DNA of 64,000 bases from Streptomyces sp. NBC_00510. Its GTDB lineage: Bacteria; Actinomycetota; Actinomycetes; Streptomycetales; Streptomycetaceae. The stretch is taken from NCBI GenBank assembly GCA_036013505.1, contig CP107851.1, positions 4,473,501 to 4,537,500 on the forward strand, written 5' to 3'. Numbering within the stretch: position 1 is the stretch's first letter; each line of letters begins with the position of its first letter. Below the pieces are notes generated by a model. It had not been told where the DNA came from. It was given only the letters and a program-made list of their open reading frames with translations, and did not search any database. The position numbers and the translations under genes are program-made. This document shows positions 1-7,808 of this stretch, piece after piece.

Positions 1-2
1 CC

Positions 3-56
3 CTGCGCGCCGAGCGCGAGGGTGGCGCGGGTGAGCCGGAGGCGGTGGCAGCATGA
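3..56 (+). CDS. 3' end of an upstream element gene (partial)
   Basis: An open frame enters from the left edge and ends with LRAEREGGAGEPEAVAA and a TGA at 54-56. That stop overlaps the ATG of the GGDEF gene as ATGA, the tight coupling seen elsewhere in this element, so it is probably the tail of a real operon gene. Only 17 residues are visible and the function cannot be named. Confidence 0.55.
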   Translation: MRAEREGGAGEPEAVAA

Positions 57-676
57 GCGCCCTGATTGCCGCCACCATGGCCGCTGGTCCGCTGGTGGCC
101 GGGTGGTCGGTGCACCTGTGGTGGTTGCGGCGGCGGCTGGAGTCGGCCCGCCGCGACCCGCTGACCGGCCTGTGGACCCGCGAGGGGTTCGCCCGCCGCG
201 CCGCGGTACTGCTGCGCGACCCGCGGGCGGTAGTGGTGCTGGCGGACGTGGACCACTTCAAGCACGTCAACGACACCCACGGGCACGCTGCCGGGGATGC
301 GCTGCTGCGGGCGACCGCGGGCCGCCTGGCCCACTACACCGGCCCCACGGGAGTGGCGGGCAGGCTCGGGGGCGATGAGTTCGCTGCGGTGGTGATCGAC
401 CGGCACGGCATGGCGGACGACATGCTCGCCGTACTCGGCAGCGTCCTGGCACGGCCCGCTGAGGGGCTTGACCCGGCGGTGCACACCACGGTCTCGCTCG
501 GTTGGGCGAGGGTCACGGACTTCCCCGGCGAGGGCCTGCCGGAGTTGCTGCGCCGGGCCGATGAAGCGATGTACGCCGCCAAGCGCGCCCACGCCGGTGT
601 GAGGCGGGCGGGGATCGGGCGGCTGTTCGCCACCGTGGCTGGCCGCCGTTCCGGGCGCCGCGGAGCGGTGGCGTGA
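53..676 (+). CDS. Element-borne GGDEF diguanylate cyclase, membrane-anchored
   Basis: Predicted to make cyclic di-GMP from two GTP. The 207-residue protein starts with a hydrophobic stretch (about residues 3-25, probably one membrane anchor), then a full GGDEF domain (about 35-185): DPLTGLWTREGF entry motif, DVDHFKHVNDTHGH metal/GTP segment, RLGGDEFA active-site loop and ADEAMYAAK near the end. The active-site motif is intact. The inhibitory RxxD I-site normally five residues upstream of GGDEF is absent (GPTG there). The ATG overlaps the upstream stop and has GGAGG at 38-42; the stop overlaps the next gene. Inference: it links carriage or transfer of the element to the c-di-GMP/BldD developmental switch of Streptomyces. 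Confidence 0.88.
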   Translation: MSALIAATMAAGPLVAGWSVHLWWLRRRLESARRDPLTGLWTREGFARRAAVLLRDPRAVVVLADVDHFKHVNDTHGHAAGDALLRATAGRLAHYTGPTGVAGRLGGDEFAAVVIDRHGMADDMLAVLGSVLARPAEGLDPAVHTTVSLGWARVTDFPGEGLPELLRRADEAMYAAKRAHAGVRRAGIGRLFATVAGRRSGRRGAVA

Positions 677-1062
677 TGTCCCCGGCGTTCGGCAAGTGCT
701 ACGACCCGACCGGCGCCACGTGGGGCATACCGACCTTCCCATGGCGGCTCGCCCCGGACGGCTACGCCACGCGCCGGCAACTGCGCGCCCGCGGGCTGCG
801 GCCGGGCGGTCAGCCCGTTGCTGCGCAACTCATGCGACAGGCACGGCGCCGGAAAGCCGGCGTGCTGATCGCCTACCTGTACCGGATCGACCTTGCCTTG
901 CCGGTGCGGCCGATGACGCCGGGCAAACGGCGGGCGCTCGCTGCGGCGATGACCGCCCGCCGTACCTGCCCGCAGTGCCGTACCGACGCCGGATACGTCA
1001 TCCCCGGCTCACTCGGCACGTGCGTGCCGTGCGCCTACCCCGAGGAACAGCGCGCCGCCTGA
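673..1062 (+). CDS. RRQL motif-containing zinc-binding protein
   Basis: Protein of about 129 residues carrying TRRQLRARGLRPGGQP near residue 33 and a C-terminal CPQCRTDAGYVIPGSLGTCVPC segment, i.e. two CxxC pairs that should bind one zinc. It matches the actinobacterial family annotated as RRQL motif-containing zinc-binding protein, common in AICEs; its role is unknown. The GTG at 673 or the ATG at 676 could be the start; both overlap the GGDEF stop, so the two genes are translationally coupled. A 90-bp gap separates it from the tra gene. Confidence 0.75.
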   Translation: MMSPAFGKCYDPTGATWGIPTFPWRLAPDGYATRRQLRARGLRPGGQPVAAQLMRQARRRKAGVLIAYLYRIDLALPVRPMTPGKRRALAAAMTARRTCPQCRTDAGYVIPGSLGTCVPCAYPEEQRAA

Positions 1063-1152
1063 TCGGGCGGAAAGCTCCCGCGGGTCCGACCGCTCAACCT
1101 CTCACAGCGTCGGCCGGACCCGCTTCCCCTGCCATTTCTGGAAGGAACCTCA

Positions 1153-3393
1153 GTGAAGCACGAGGACGAGAACGACTTCTTCAACCGGTTGGAAGCCGAC
1201 CTGTCGTCCGACTTCGGCGGTGAGGTGGTGGACCTGGACAAGGCCCGCGCCGCCCGCGAGTCGGCCGACCCCCGACCCGACTCCGACACCGACGCGTCGT
1301 CCGACGCGATGGACGACCCGAACGCTTGGCGGTCCGGTGACGCGTCGGACGACGGCGGGCCGACTTTGGTGGACGCCCCGGGGCCGACCGGTCCGGGCGT
1401 GATGGAGCGCGTACGGGGTGCGCGGCGTCGGCCGGTGCTGCCCGGGTGGGCGACCTCGCGGCCGGAGTTCGTGAACGCGGCCGGGTGGCTGGCCGGATAC
1501 GCCGGGCACTCCACGGCGTTCCACGCGGTGCGCCTTCCCTGGTACGCAGCGGTGCTGACCGCCCGCGCGCCGGTGGGGTTCGCCAAGTTCGTCGGCGCCT
1601 CCCTGCGCTGGGTCTCCGACGCCGAGGGGGACCCGCTGCGTCGGGCCGCGGCCCGCCGTGAGGACGCCGGGGAGTACCTGAACCTGTCCCGGCAGCGGGA
1701 CCGGCGGGTGAAGCTGCGCGGCATCCTGTTCACCCTCGCCGCGATCGTCGGCCCGATCCTGGCGCTCGCGCTGTGGGTGCTGGGCCCGACGTGGATCCTC
1801 GCCGTGGCCGTCGCAGCACTCGTGACGGTGTTCGGGTTCGCCGGGGCGCCGGCCGACAAGCCCGTCGTCTCCCACGCCGTGGTCGCCACCGAGGTGGAAC
1901 GCCTCACCTCCACCGTCGTGGAACGCGCCCTCGGGGCGCTGGGCATTGCCGAGGTGAACAAGGCACTCGGCAAGGGCGGCGAGGGCATCCGCTTCCCCGC
2001 CCCGATCACCCGCGACGGCCCCGGCTGGCGCGCGGATGTCGACCTGCCCTACGGGGTGACGGTGACCGACATCCTCGACCGCCGGGACCGGCTCGCCTCC
2101 GGCCTGCGCCGCCCGCTCGGGTGCGTCTGGCCCGAGCCCGTCGCCGACGAGCACGCCGGCCGGATGATGCTGTGGGTCGGCGACAAGGCCCTCAACAAGC
2201 TGCCCCCGGTGGCCGGACCGCTGGCCAAGGCCGGCGCGGTGTCGCTGTTCAAGCCGGTCCCGTTCGGCCTTGACCAGCGCGGCCGGCCCATCGACATGAC
2301 GCTGATGTACGACAACGTGCTCATCGGCGCCATGCCCGGCATGGGCAAGACGTTCTCGCTGCGCCTGCCGCTGCTCGCCGCCGCGCTGGACCCGCTGGCG
2401 GAGCTGCTGGTGTGGGAGTTGAAGGGCACCGGCGACCTGGAGCCCCTGGCGAAGGTGGCGGCCGACTACGGCTCCGGGCCGGACGACGCCACCGCCGCGG
2501 CGGCGCTGGACTCCATCCGCTACGTCTACGGCGACCTGGAACGCCGCGCCAAGGTGATCAGTTCGCTGCCGAAGGACAAGTGCCCGGAGAACAAGGTCAC
2601 CCCCGACCTCGCCGCGGTGCGCTCGCTGGGCTTGCATCCGCTGGTCCTGGCGATAGACGAGTGCCAGGAACTGTTCTCCCACCCCGAGTACGGCAAGGAA
2701 GCCGGCGCGCTGTGCACCGGCATCATCAAGCGCGGCCGGGCCCTCGGAGTGATCCTGCTGCTGGCCACGCAGCGCCCGGACAAGGACAGCCTGCCCACCT
2801 CGATCAGCGCGAACGTGGGCACGCGGTTCTGCCTGCGGGTCATGGGTCAGATCGAGAACGACATGATCCTGGGGACTTCCGCGTACAAGAACGGGATCCG
2901 GGCGACGACGTTCACCAAGTCCGACAAGGGCATCGGCTACCTCGCCGGCGCCACCGACGATCCGCAGATCGTCCGGACCTACTACCTGGACAACCCGGCC
3001 GCGGACCGGATCTGCGAGCGGGCCCGCACTGCCCGCAAGAACGCCGGCACCCTCACCGGTCTCGCCGCAGGCGAGGCGCCGGAGCGCAGGGAGGCGGCGG
3101 ACACGCTGCTGGACGACGTGCTCGCCGTCGTGCCCTCCGGCGAGGCGAAGGTGTGGAACGACGTCGCGGTGGACCGGCTCGCCGAACTCCGGCCGGAACT
3201 GTACGGGCCGTGGGGCGAGATGGAGCCTGCCGACAAGGCACGGCAGCTCACCACCGCACTCAAGCCCCACGGCGTGTCCACGGGGCAGGTCGCCCGCCGG
3301 ATCAACGGCAAGACCGTCAACCGGACCGGCTTCGAGCGCGCCCACATCGCCGCGGCGATTGCGGAGCGTGACCGGAAGCGGTCCGCGGGCTGA
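1153..3393 (+). CDS. FtsK/SpoIIIE-type conjugative DNA translocase (TraB-like)
   Basis: A 746-residue ATPase expected to pump double-stranded element DNA between mycelia, the single-protein transfer mechanism of Streptomyces plasmids and AICEs. Visible parts: an acidic N-terminus (1-80), two membrane helices around 190-231, Walker A GAMPGMGKT near 392-400, Walker B LVLAIDEC near 497-504, and a C-terminal tail (about 690-740) with the sequence GVSTGQVARRING that looks like a small DNA-binding domain. GTG start with GAAGGA at 1141-1146. It is larger than pSAM2 TraSA and closer in layout to the long FtsK-like AICE proteins. A palindrome cluster follows its stop. Confidence 0.88.
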   Translation: MKHEDENDFFNRLEADLSSDFGGEVVDLDKARAARESADPRPDSDTDASSDAMDDPNAWRSGDASDDGGPTLVDAPGPTGPGVMERVRGARRRPVLPGWATSRPEFVNAAGWLAGYAGHSTAFHAVRLPWYAAVLTARAPVGFAKFVGASLRWVSDAEGDPLRRAAARREDAGEYLNLSRQRDRRVKLRGILFTLAAIVGPILALALWVLGPTWILAVAVAALVTVFGFAGAPADKPVVSHAVVATEVERLTSTVVERALGALGIAEVNKALGKGGEGIRFPAPITRDGPGWRADVDLPYGVTVTDILDRRDRLASGLRRPLGCVWPEPVADEHAGRMMLWVGDKALNKLPPVAGPLAKAGAVSLFKPVPFGLDQRGRPIDMTLMYDNVLIGAMPGMGKTFSLRLPLLAAALDPLAELLVWELKGTGDLEPLAKVAADYGSGPDDATAAAALDSIRYVYGDLERRAKVISSLPKDKCPENKVTPDLAAVRSLGLHPLVLAIDECQELFSHPEYGKEAGALCTGIIKRGRALGVILLLATQRPDKDSLPTSISANVGTRFCLRVMGQIENDMILGTSAYKNGIRATTFTKSDKGIGYLAGATDDPQIVRTYYLDNPAADRICERARTARKNAGTLTGLAAGEAPERREAADTLLDDVLAVVPSGEAKVWNDVAVDRLAELRPELYGPWGEMEPADKARQLTTALKPHGVSTGQVARRINGKTVNRTGFERAHIAAAIAERDRKRSAG

Positions 3394-3403
3394 CCGACCA
3401 GGG

Positions 3404-3493
3404 CCTCTAGCGCTAGGGGCTCAACCCTCTAGCGCTAGAGGTCCCGCTAGCAGCCCGCGCCCTATCTGATCTGGCCGCTAGCCGTTAGCGGCC
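3404..3493. repeat. Cluster of CTAG palindromes downstream of the tra gene
   Basis: Three palindromes lie between the translocase stop and the next gene: an imperfect CCTCTAGCGCTAGGGG (3404-3419), a perfect CCTCTAGCGCTAGAGG (3426-3441), and GGCCGCTA/TAGCGGCC arms around 5 nt (3473-3493). Six CTAG tetramers fall in about 75 bp, although CTAG is normally rare in Streptomyces DNA. The position fits a plasmid clt/transfer locus or an operator for a Kor-type repressor. Function is inferred only. Confidence 0.6.
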
Positions 3494-3533
3494 CTGCCTG
3501 CGAAAACCCCGAAAACACGCCTGGAGGCACCCT

Positions 3534-3785
3534 GTGACCCTCCCCCTGCTCGCTATCGCACTCCTGCTGGCCATCACGCTCGGTTATGCCGGTGTGTGTG
3601 CTACTCAGCCGTTCGCGCGCTGCCGGCACTGCAACGGTTTCGGCTTCGCCACGACCACTGACCGCAAGGGACGGCCGCAGCGCGGCAAGACCTGCCGCCC
3701 CTGCAAAGGCCACGGCATCCGCATACGCACCGGCCGGCACCTGTACAACCTCGCCCGCGCCATCCACCGCGACGGCACCCGCTGA
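3534..3785 (+). CDS. Small membrane protein with two CxxCxGxG zinc motifs
   Basis: 83 residues. An N-terminal hydrophobic helix (about 3-22) is followed by CRHCNGFGF and CRPCKGHGI, a pair of DnaJ-like CxxCxGxG repeats about 30 residues apart that should bind one zinc ion. The C-terminus is basic. GTG start with GGAGG at 3522-3526. It is the first of three small genes after the tra gene, a place usually taken by spread (spd) genes. No precise function is known; membrane-tethered zinc protein is the firm part. Confidence 0.65.
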   Translation: MTLPLLAIALLLAITLGYAGVCATQPFARCRHCNGFGFATTTDRKGRPQRGKTCRPCKGHGIRIRTGRHLYNLARAIHRDGTR

Positions 3786-3801
3786 CCCGAACGGAGACCC
3801 C

Positions 3802-3993
3802 GTGGCCCTGACTGTCTCCGCGGTGCTGCTGCTCGGCATCGCCGCCTACTTCACCGTCCGCACCAAAGCCGCCAACGGCGCCGCCGCCGTCGTCTTGTTC
3901 CTCTTCGGGTTCTTCACCGCCGGAACCGGCGCCTACGACCCCATCCGCAACCTGTGTGCCGCGCTCGCGGCCAGCCTCGCCGACCTCCGCTGA
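3802..3993 (+). CDS. Small two-helix membrane protein, spd-like
   Basis: 63 residues, almost all hydrophobic: MALTVSAVLLLGIAAYF, a short charged loop, then a second helix NGAAAVVLFLFGFFTAG. I chose GTG 3802 (preceded by GGAG at 3793-3796), because the longer in-frame ORF back to 3586 overlaps the upstream gene without a ribosome site. It sits 16 bp after the zinc-motif gene and 12 bp before the next, so the three look like one transcript. Its size and setting match small plasmid-spread proteins of Streptomyces elements, but no family can be assigned from sequence alone. Confidence 0.6.
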   Translation: MALTVSAVLLLGIAAYFTVRTKAANGAAAVVLFLFGFFTAGTGAYDPIRNLCAALAASLADLR

Positions 3994-4005
3994 GGAGAAT
4001 CCGCC

Positions 4006-4476
4006 ATGACACACCACAGCACCCACCCGGCCACTGCGAACGCGGCCGTGGAAGTCCACCAGCCCATACCGCTCACGCCCGCGCAGCCCTACCCGGCCCC
4101 GCTCATGCCCACCGCATCCGGCGCCGTCCCGGCAGTGCAGAGCGTGCAGCTCCCGGACGGGCGGATCGTCACCGGCTACACCCTCACACCACACGGCCTC
4201 GCCCCAGTGCCGGAGCAGGCACGGCCGGCTGTGTCCCGCGCAGCGGTGAACATCGCGCTCGGGGGTGTCGGCTTCGCCGCGGTGTGCGGCGGGCTGGTGC
4301 TACTGACGACGTTCATCGCCGCACTCGCGGCCCTGGTCCACCAGCTCATCATCCTGGCCGCGGTCATCTTCGGCGGATGGATCGCCGTACAGGTCCTCCG
4401 CAGCGACAAGGGCGACCGCGGGACCACAGTCAACATCCGCAAGGCCGTCTTCAAGCGCAACAACTTCCACGGTTGA
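4006..4476 (+). CDS. Putative plasmid-spread membrane protein (DUF6251-like)
   Basis: 156 residues. The first 80 or so are Pro/Ala-rich with a VQLPDGRIVTGY stretch; two membrane helices follow (about 84-107 and 109-128: IALGGVGFAAVCGG.. and LIILAAVIFGGWIAVQVL), and the tail TTVNIRKAVFKRNNFHG is basic. This layout is the one I associate with the AICE family annotated DUF6251 and with SpdB-type spread proteins; that match is from memory, not a search. ATG start with GAGGAG at 3992-3997. It is the last gene of the transfer block before the antisense gene. Confidence 0.6.
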   Translation: MTHHSTHPATANAAVEVHQPIPLTPAQPYPAPLMPTASGAVPAVQSVQLPDGRIVTGYTLTPHGLAPVPEQARPAVSRAAVNIALGGVGFAAVCGGLVLLTTFIAALAALVHQLIILAAVIFGGWIAVQVLRSDKGDRGTTVNIRKAVFKRNNFHG

Positions 4477-4481
4477 ACCAG

Positions 4482-4796
4482 TTAAGGCGTGCCGCTGCCC
4501 CGTCGACTGCTGCTCATGAACTGAGCCAACCCCATCACGATGACGCCGGCCAACAGAATCACGCTGCCGGCCAGGGTGCCCCACGCCCGAGCGCCCGGGT
4601 CGTTGAGCACCAACCCGAAAAGCGCCTGCCAGTAGAGGGCAAAGGCAAGCACCAACTGGCCCCAGCCGTAGAGGCGCAGGCGGTTGACATGGCGCCGGTT
4701 CCAGGGAAGCACCCAACCCCGGGCAAGCGCCGCCACGCCAGAGACGGCAACAAGCGACGCCAGCAACACGAGCGCTATGCCCAAGTAGAGCTTCAC
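4482..4796 (-). CDS. Hypothetical 3-helix membrane protein, antisense inside the element
   Basis: 104 residues with three hydrophobic stretches (about 3-25, 45-65 and 75-95) and a short charged C-terminus SSSRRGSG. It starts at GTG 4796 behind an AAGGGGG ribosome site. It is the only gene in the visible element on the minus strand, converges with the spread gene with 5 bp between stops, and is divergent to the primase gene. Its composition looks less GC-rich than its neighbours. No family recognised. An exclusion or immunity-type cargo is one possibility suggested by position only. Confidence 0.55.
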   Translation of the reverse strand: MKLYLGIALVLLASLVAVSGVAALARGWVLPWNRRHVNRLRLYGWGQLVLAFALYWQALFGLVLNDPGARAWGTLAGSVILLAGVIVMGLAQFMSSSRRGSGTP

Positions 4797-4982
4797 GGTT
4801 CCCCCTTACAAGCCGGACCCACGCCGAACACTCGCGTGATCATGACACCCGCCGGTCCGCGCGTCCACGCGCTTCCCCGCACCCGTCGACACCGACGACT
4901 AACGCCCCGAGCGGGCCGCCTCTCGCCAAAGACTGCGGCCCGCCCGGATCTCCGTCCCACCAGAGAACTGGAGACCTCCAGC
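4797..4982. promoter_or_regulatory. Divergent promoter region of the replication operon
   Basis: A 186-bp gap between the minus-strand membrane gene and the PrimPol start. It must hold promoters in both directions. I could not find a convincing -10/-35 pair or palindrome; TGGAG at 4969-4973 is the likely ribosome site of the PrimPol gene. Confidence 0.4.
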
Positions 4983-5891
4983 ATGACCTACGACGCACAA
5001 TCCGCGCTGCTGTCGGCAGCCTTACAGGCAGCCGAGCGCGGATGGCACGTCTTCCCGCTCCACGCCGGCCGCAAGACACCCGCCCTGCACGGGGAACGTC
5101 ACTGCCCCCGCACCGGCGACTGCACGACCGGGCACCGCAAGTGGGAACAGCGCGCCACCACCGACCCCGACCGCATCCGCGCCGCGTGGTCACAGAGGCC
5201 GTTCAACGTTGGCATCGCCACCGGCCCGGCCGGGCTGCTGGTCGTGGACCTGGACACGCTCAAGCCCACAGACAAGAAAGGAACACCTGACGGCGTAACC
5301 GCCTTCGCGGCGCTCTGCGAGCGCGCCGGACAGCCCGTGCCCACCACGCGCACCGTGCGGACCGCGGGCGGCGGAGTGCATCTGTACTTCACCGCCCCGC
5401 CCGGGGCCCGGCTGCATTCCACCGCGGGACGCCTGGCCAAGAAGATCGACACTCGGGGATGCGGCGGGTACGTCGTCGCCCCCGGCAGCAAGACGCCACA
5501 CGGCCCGTACACGGTCGTGGACAACACCCCCGTTGCAGAGCTACCCGAATGGCTCCACCACGCTCTGACGGCCCCTCAGGAGCCGACGGCGACGGCAATC
5601 CGGCTGGCGCCGGTCCGTAACGCCACCCGCTGCGCGGCGGTCGCCCTCGAACGCGAGAGTGCCGGCGTGGCCGCGCGCCGGGAGGCCGGGCGGCGCAATG
5701 AGGAACTGCTGCGGGCAGTCATCCGCGTGGGCCGGTACGTCGCGCGCGGCAACATCGACCGAACGGCCGTAGAGACGGCGTTTCAGGAGGCGGGCGAGTC
5801 GGCGGGACTCACCGCTGCCGAGTGCCGCGCCACGATCCGCAGCGCACTGGCCTACTCCCTGCGCACGGTCCGCCCGCGGGAGACGGCATGA
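4983..5891 (+). CDS. PrimPol-type DNA primase/polymerase of the element
   Basis: 302-residue protein with the bifunctional primase-polymerase N-terminal fold: WHVFPLHAGRKTPAL near the start, GIATGPAGLLVVDLD with the acidic metal-binding pair, and TAGGGVHLYF, the GGxHxYF-type catalytic motif. The C-terminal part is helical (REAGRRNEELLRAVIRVGRYV), as in primase C-terminal domains. The ATG at 4983 is chosen because the domain begins there; the frame stays open upstream only by chance. With the next two genes (both ATGA overlaps) it forms a replication operon; in AICEs such a PrimPol plus a DUF3631 ATPase takes the place of RepSA. Confidence 0.85.
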   Translation: MTYDAQSALLSAALQAAERGWHVFPLHAGRKTPALHGERHCPRTGDCTTGHRKWEQRATTDPDRIRAAWSQRPFNVGIATGPAGLLVVDLDTLKPTDKKGTPDGVTAFAALCERAGQPVPTTRTVRTAGGGVHLYFTAPPGARLHSTAGRLAKKIDTRGCGGYVVAPGSKTPHGPYTVVDNTPVAELPEWLHHALTAPQEPTATAIRLAPVRNATRCAAVALERESAGVAARREAGRRNEELLRAVIRVGRYVARGNIDRTAVETAFQEAGESAGLTAAECRATIRSALAYSLRTVRPRETA

Positions 5892-6250
5892 CCACGGCCG
5901 GATCCACCCCCCGCCTGAAACGCCTCACCTCCACCCCGGATCAGCCCAACCCCGCCACACCGGCCGGCAGGTCCGCGGCGGGTGGTGCGCCAAAGGTCGC
6001 CGCCGAAGGCGTCCTGTCATCTCTTCGCCCGGACCCGCCGCCCGGCAACGGACGCACCCCCGTGGCGTGGTTGCACGTGTCCGCGCCCACGTCCTGGCGC
6101 CGGGCCGCGGTCGCTCGGTCCTGGTGTGCCTGCGGACGCGACCGCAAAGCCACCGGGAAAGCCGCCGTCCTGCGCCTGATCGACGCCCACACCGCGCACC
6201 GGGACTTCTGTCCGTTGCGCACCCGAGACCAGAGGAGGAACGCCGCATGA
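5888..6250 (+). CDS. Small zinc-ribbon-like protein between PrimPol and helicase
   Basis: 120 residues. The first half is disordered (Pro/Ala/Gly-rich); the second half contains WLHVSAPTSWRRAAVARSW, then CACGRD and AHTAHRDFC, which would make a Cys/His zinc site. Both ends overlap neighbours as ATGA, so it is co-translated with the primase and the ATPase. A similar small protein is common at this point in AICE replication operons, and a role as primase or helicase adaptor is plausible. No activity can be assigned. Confidence 0.65.
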   Translation: MTTAGSTPRLKRLTSTPDQPNPATPAGRSAAGGAPKVAAEGVLSSLRPDPPPGNGRTPVAWLHVSAPTSWRRAAVARSWCACGRDRKATGKAAVLRLIDAHTAHRDFCPLRTRDQRRNAA

Positions 6251-7389
6251 GCGACGGCGCGGCTCTGCTGAGCGAGGTGGAAGCCTTCCACCGCCGATTC
6301 AACGTCTTCCCGCTGGAGGCCGCCTACGTCGCGGTGGTCCTGTGGGACGCCCACGCGCACCTACTGGACTGCTTCGACGCCACGCCCCGATTGGCGTTCC
6401 TGTCGCCGGAGCCGGCGAGCGGGAAGTCCCGGGCGCTGGAGATCGTGGAGACCCTGGTCCCGTATCCGATGGTCGCGGTCAACGCGTCAGCGTCCGCGCT
6501 GTTCCGGGCCGTGTCCGGGCTGAGCGCGCGGCCCACGATCCTGTTCGATGAGATCGACACCGTCTTCGGCCCCAAGGCCGGGGAGAACGAACAGCTCCGG
6601 GGATTCCTCAACGCCGGACACCGCCGCTCCGGAGTGATGTACCGGTGCGTGGGCGACGGCGCCAACCAGCAAGTGCAGGAGTTCCCCTCGTTCTGCGCCG
6701 TGGCCGTCGCCGGGCTCGGCTCGCTGCCGGACACGATCCTGACCCGCTCGGTCATCATCCGCATGCGCCGCCGGGCCCGCAACGAGCGCGTGGAGCCGTT
6801 CCGGCAGCGCGTCCACGAGGGCGAGGGACACGTACTGCGGGACCGCCTCGCCGCGTGGGCCGACAGCGTCCGGGACCGGGTCGAAGGTGCTTTCCCGCAG
6901 ATGCCCGAGGGCGTCACCGACCGGCCCGCAGACGTGTGGGAAGCCCTGCTCGCGGTGGCGGACGCTGCCGGCGGGGACTGGCCCAAGCGGGCCCGGGAAG
7001 CCTGCGTGGAGCTGGTCAACGCCGCCAAGGTGGACGACAAGGGCAGCACCGGCATTCGGCTGCTGACCGACCTGCGGGACCAGGTCTTCAACGGCATCGA
7101 CCGCCTGCCCACCGTCGCCGTACTGGACCGGCTCCACAGCCTCGAAGAGGCACCGTGGGCGGATATGGCCGGCAAGCCGCTGGACGCACGCGGGCTGTCC
7201 CGGATGCTGCGCGAGTACATGACCGGCGACAACACCCCCATCGCCGCCCGCAACATCAAGGCCGGCGGGAACGTCATGAAGGGCTACTACGCCACCGACC
7301 TCCACGACGCGTGGCAGCGGTACTGCCCACCCCCCTCTGAAAGTCCGCTACTTCCGCTACCTCCGCTACCGCGCAGGTCAGAGCCCTAG
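6247..7389 (+). CDS. DUF3631 AAA-type ATPase, putative replicative helicase
   Basis: 380 residues. LSPEPASGKSRALEIVETL (about 54-72) is a Walker-A-like loop, and PTILFDEIDTVFG (about 97-109) the Walker B. RSVIIRMRRR holds a candidate sensor/arginine finger. The C-terminal region with KPLDARGLSRMLREY and GNVMKGYYATDLHDAWQRY is the DUF3631 domain found behind primases in actinobacterial mobile elements. It probably unwinds DNA for the PrimPol at the iteron array, whose first three iterons lie inside the 3' end of this gene and encode SPLLPLPPLPR. The start ATG overlaps the preceding stop. Confidence 0.8.
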   Translation: MSDGAALLSEVEAFHRRFNVFPLEAAYVAVVLWDAHAHLLDCFDATPRLAFLSPEPASGKSRALEIVETLVPYPMVAVNASASALFRAVSGLSARPTILFDEIDTVFGPKAGENEQLRGFLNAGHRRSGVMYRCVGDGANQQVQEFPSFCAVAVAGLGSLPDTILTRSVIIRMRRRARNERVEPFRQRVHEGEGHVLRDRLAAWADSVRDRVEGAFPQMPEGVTDRPADVWEALLAVADAAGGDWPKRAREACVELVNAAKVDDKGSTGIRLLTDLRDQVFNGIDRLPTVAVLDRLHSLEEAPWADMAGKPLDARGLSRMLREYMTGDNTPIAARNIKAGGNVMKGYYATDLHDAWQRYCPPPSESPLLPLPPLPRRSEP

Positions 7390-7562
7390 ATGAGGTAGCG
7401 GATAGCCCCCGCGTATCCGCTACCTCGCCGCTTCATCCGCTACCCGCGCTGGCCACGCTGGCCCAGGGCCGGTAGCGGCTTTATCCGCTACCGCTACCCC
7501 TATCCGCTACCTCGATCATGCCCCTGACCAGGGCGGTAGCGGAGGTAGCGGAAGTAGCGGAC
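7343..7562. repeat. Iteron array with 30-bp perfect inverted repeat (putative origin)
   Basis: At least eleven exact TCCGCTAC/GTAGCGGA octamers plus near copies occur in 220 bp. Three in one direction with 9-bp period (7344-7369) are mirrored by three inverted ones with the same period (7536-7561), making 7343-7372 and 7533-7562 a perfect 30-bp inverted repeat. Single copies of both orientations fill the centre (7395, 7416, 7436, 7484, 7503; near copy 7472). The array sits between the replication genes and xis/int. It could be the replication origin bound by PrimPol/DUF3631, or a transfer site read by the translocase. Function inferred. Confidence 0.75.
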
Positions 7563-7612
7563 CTGACAGGAAGGGGGCCGACGACGGCCCACACACCCGA
7601 AGGAGTGCGTTC

Positions 7613-7801
7613 ATGGCCCGCCCGCCCGTACTCAAGCTCCCCGAAGTCCTCGAAGAGATCGGCATGAGCCGCGCCGCCTTCTACCGGATGCGCGCCCGCG
7701 GCCAAGCACCGCGTCTCATCAAGTTGCCCAACGGGCAGATCCGCTGCCGTCGCACGGATCTCGACACGTGGTGGGCGACCTACGAGCTGAACGCCCACTG
7801 A
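7613..7801 (+). CDS. xis: Excisionase (AlpA/MerR-like helix-turn-helix)
   Basis: 62-residue DNA-binding protein with a winged-helix excisionase fold: LPEVLEEIGMSRAAFYRMRARGQAPRLIKLPNGQIRCRRTDLDTWW, where MSRAAFYRM is the recognition helix and the end resembles the AlpA/HTH_17 family. It should bend attachment-site DNA and push the integrase toward excision. ATG start with AAGGAG at 7600-7605. The integrase gene begins 59 bp downstream beyond a strong hairpin, the usual xis-int order of AICEs. Codon use matches the element. Confidence 0.85.
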   Translation: MARPPVLKLPEVLEEIGMSRAAFYRMRARGQAPRLIKLPNGQIRCRRTDLDTWWATYELNAH

Positions 7802-7808
7802 TCAAGCC

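Noticed and set aside
1150-3345. Minus-strand 731-residue ORF opposite the translocase gene
   Set aside because: Antisense shadow; Walker motifs are on the plus strand.
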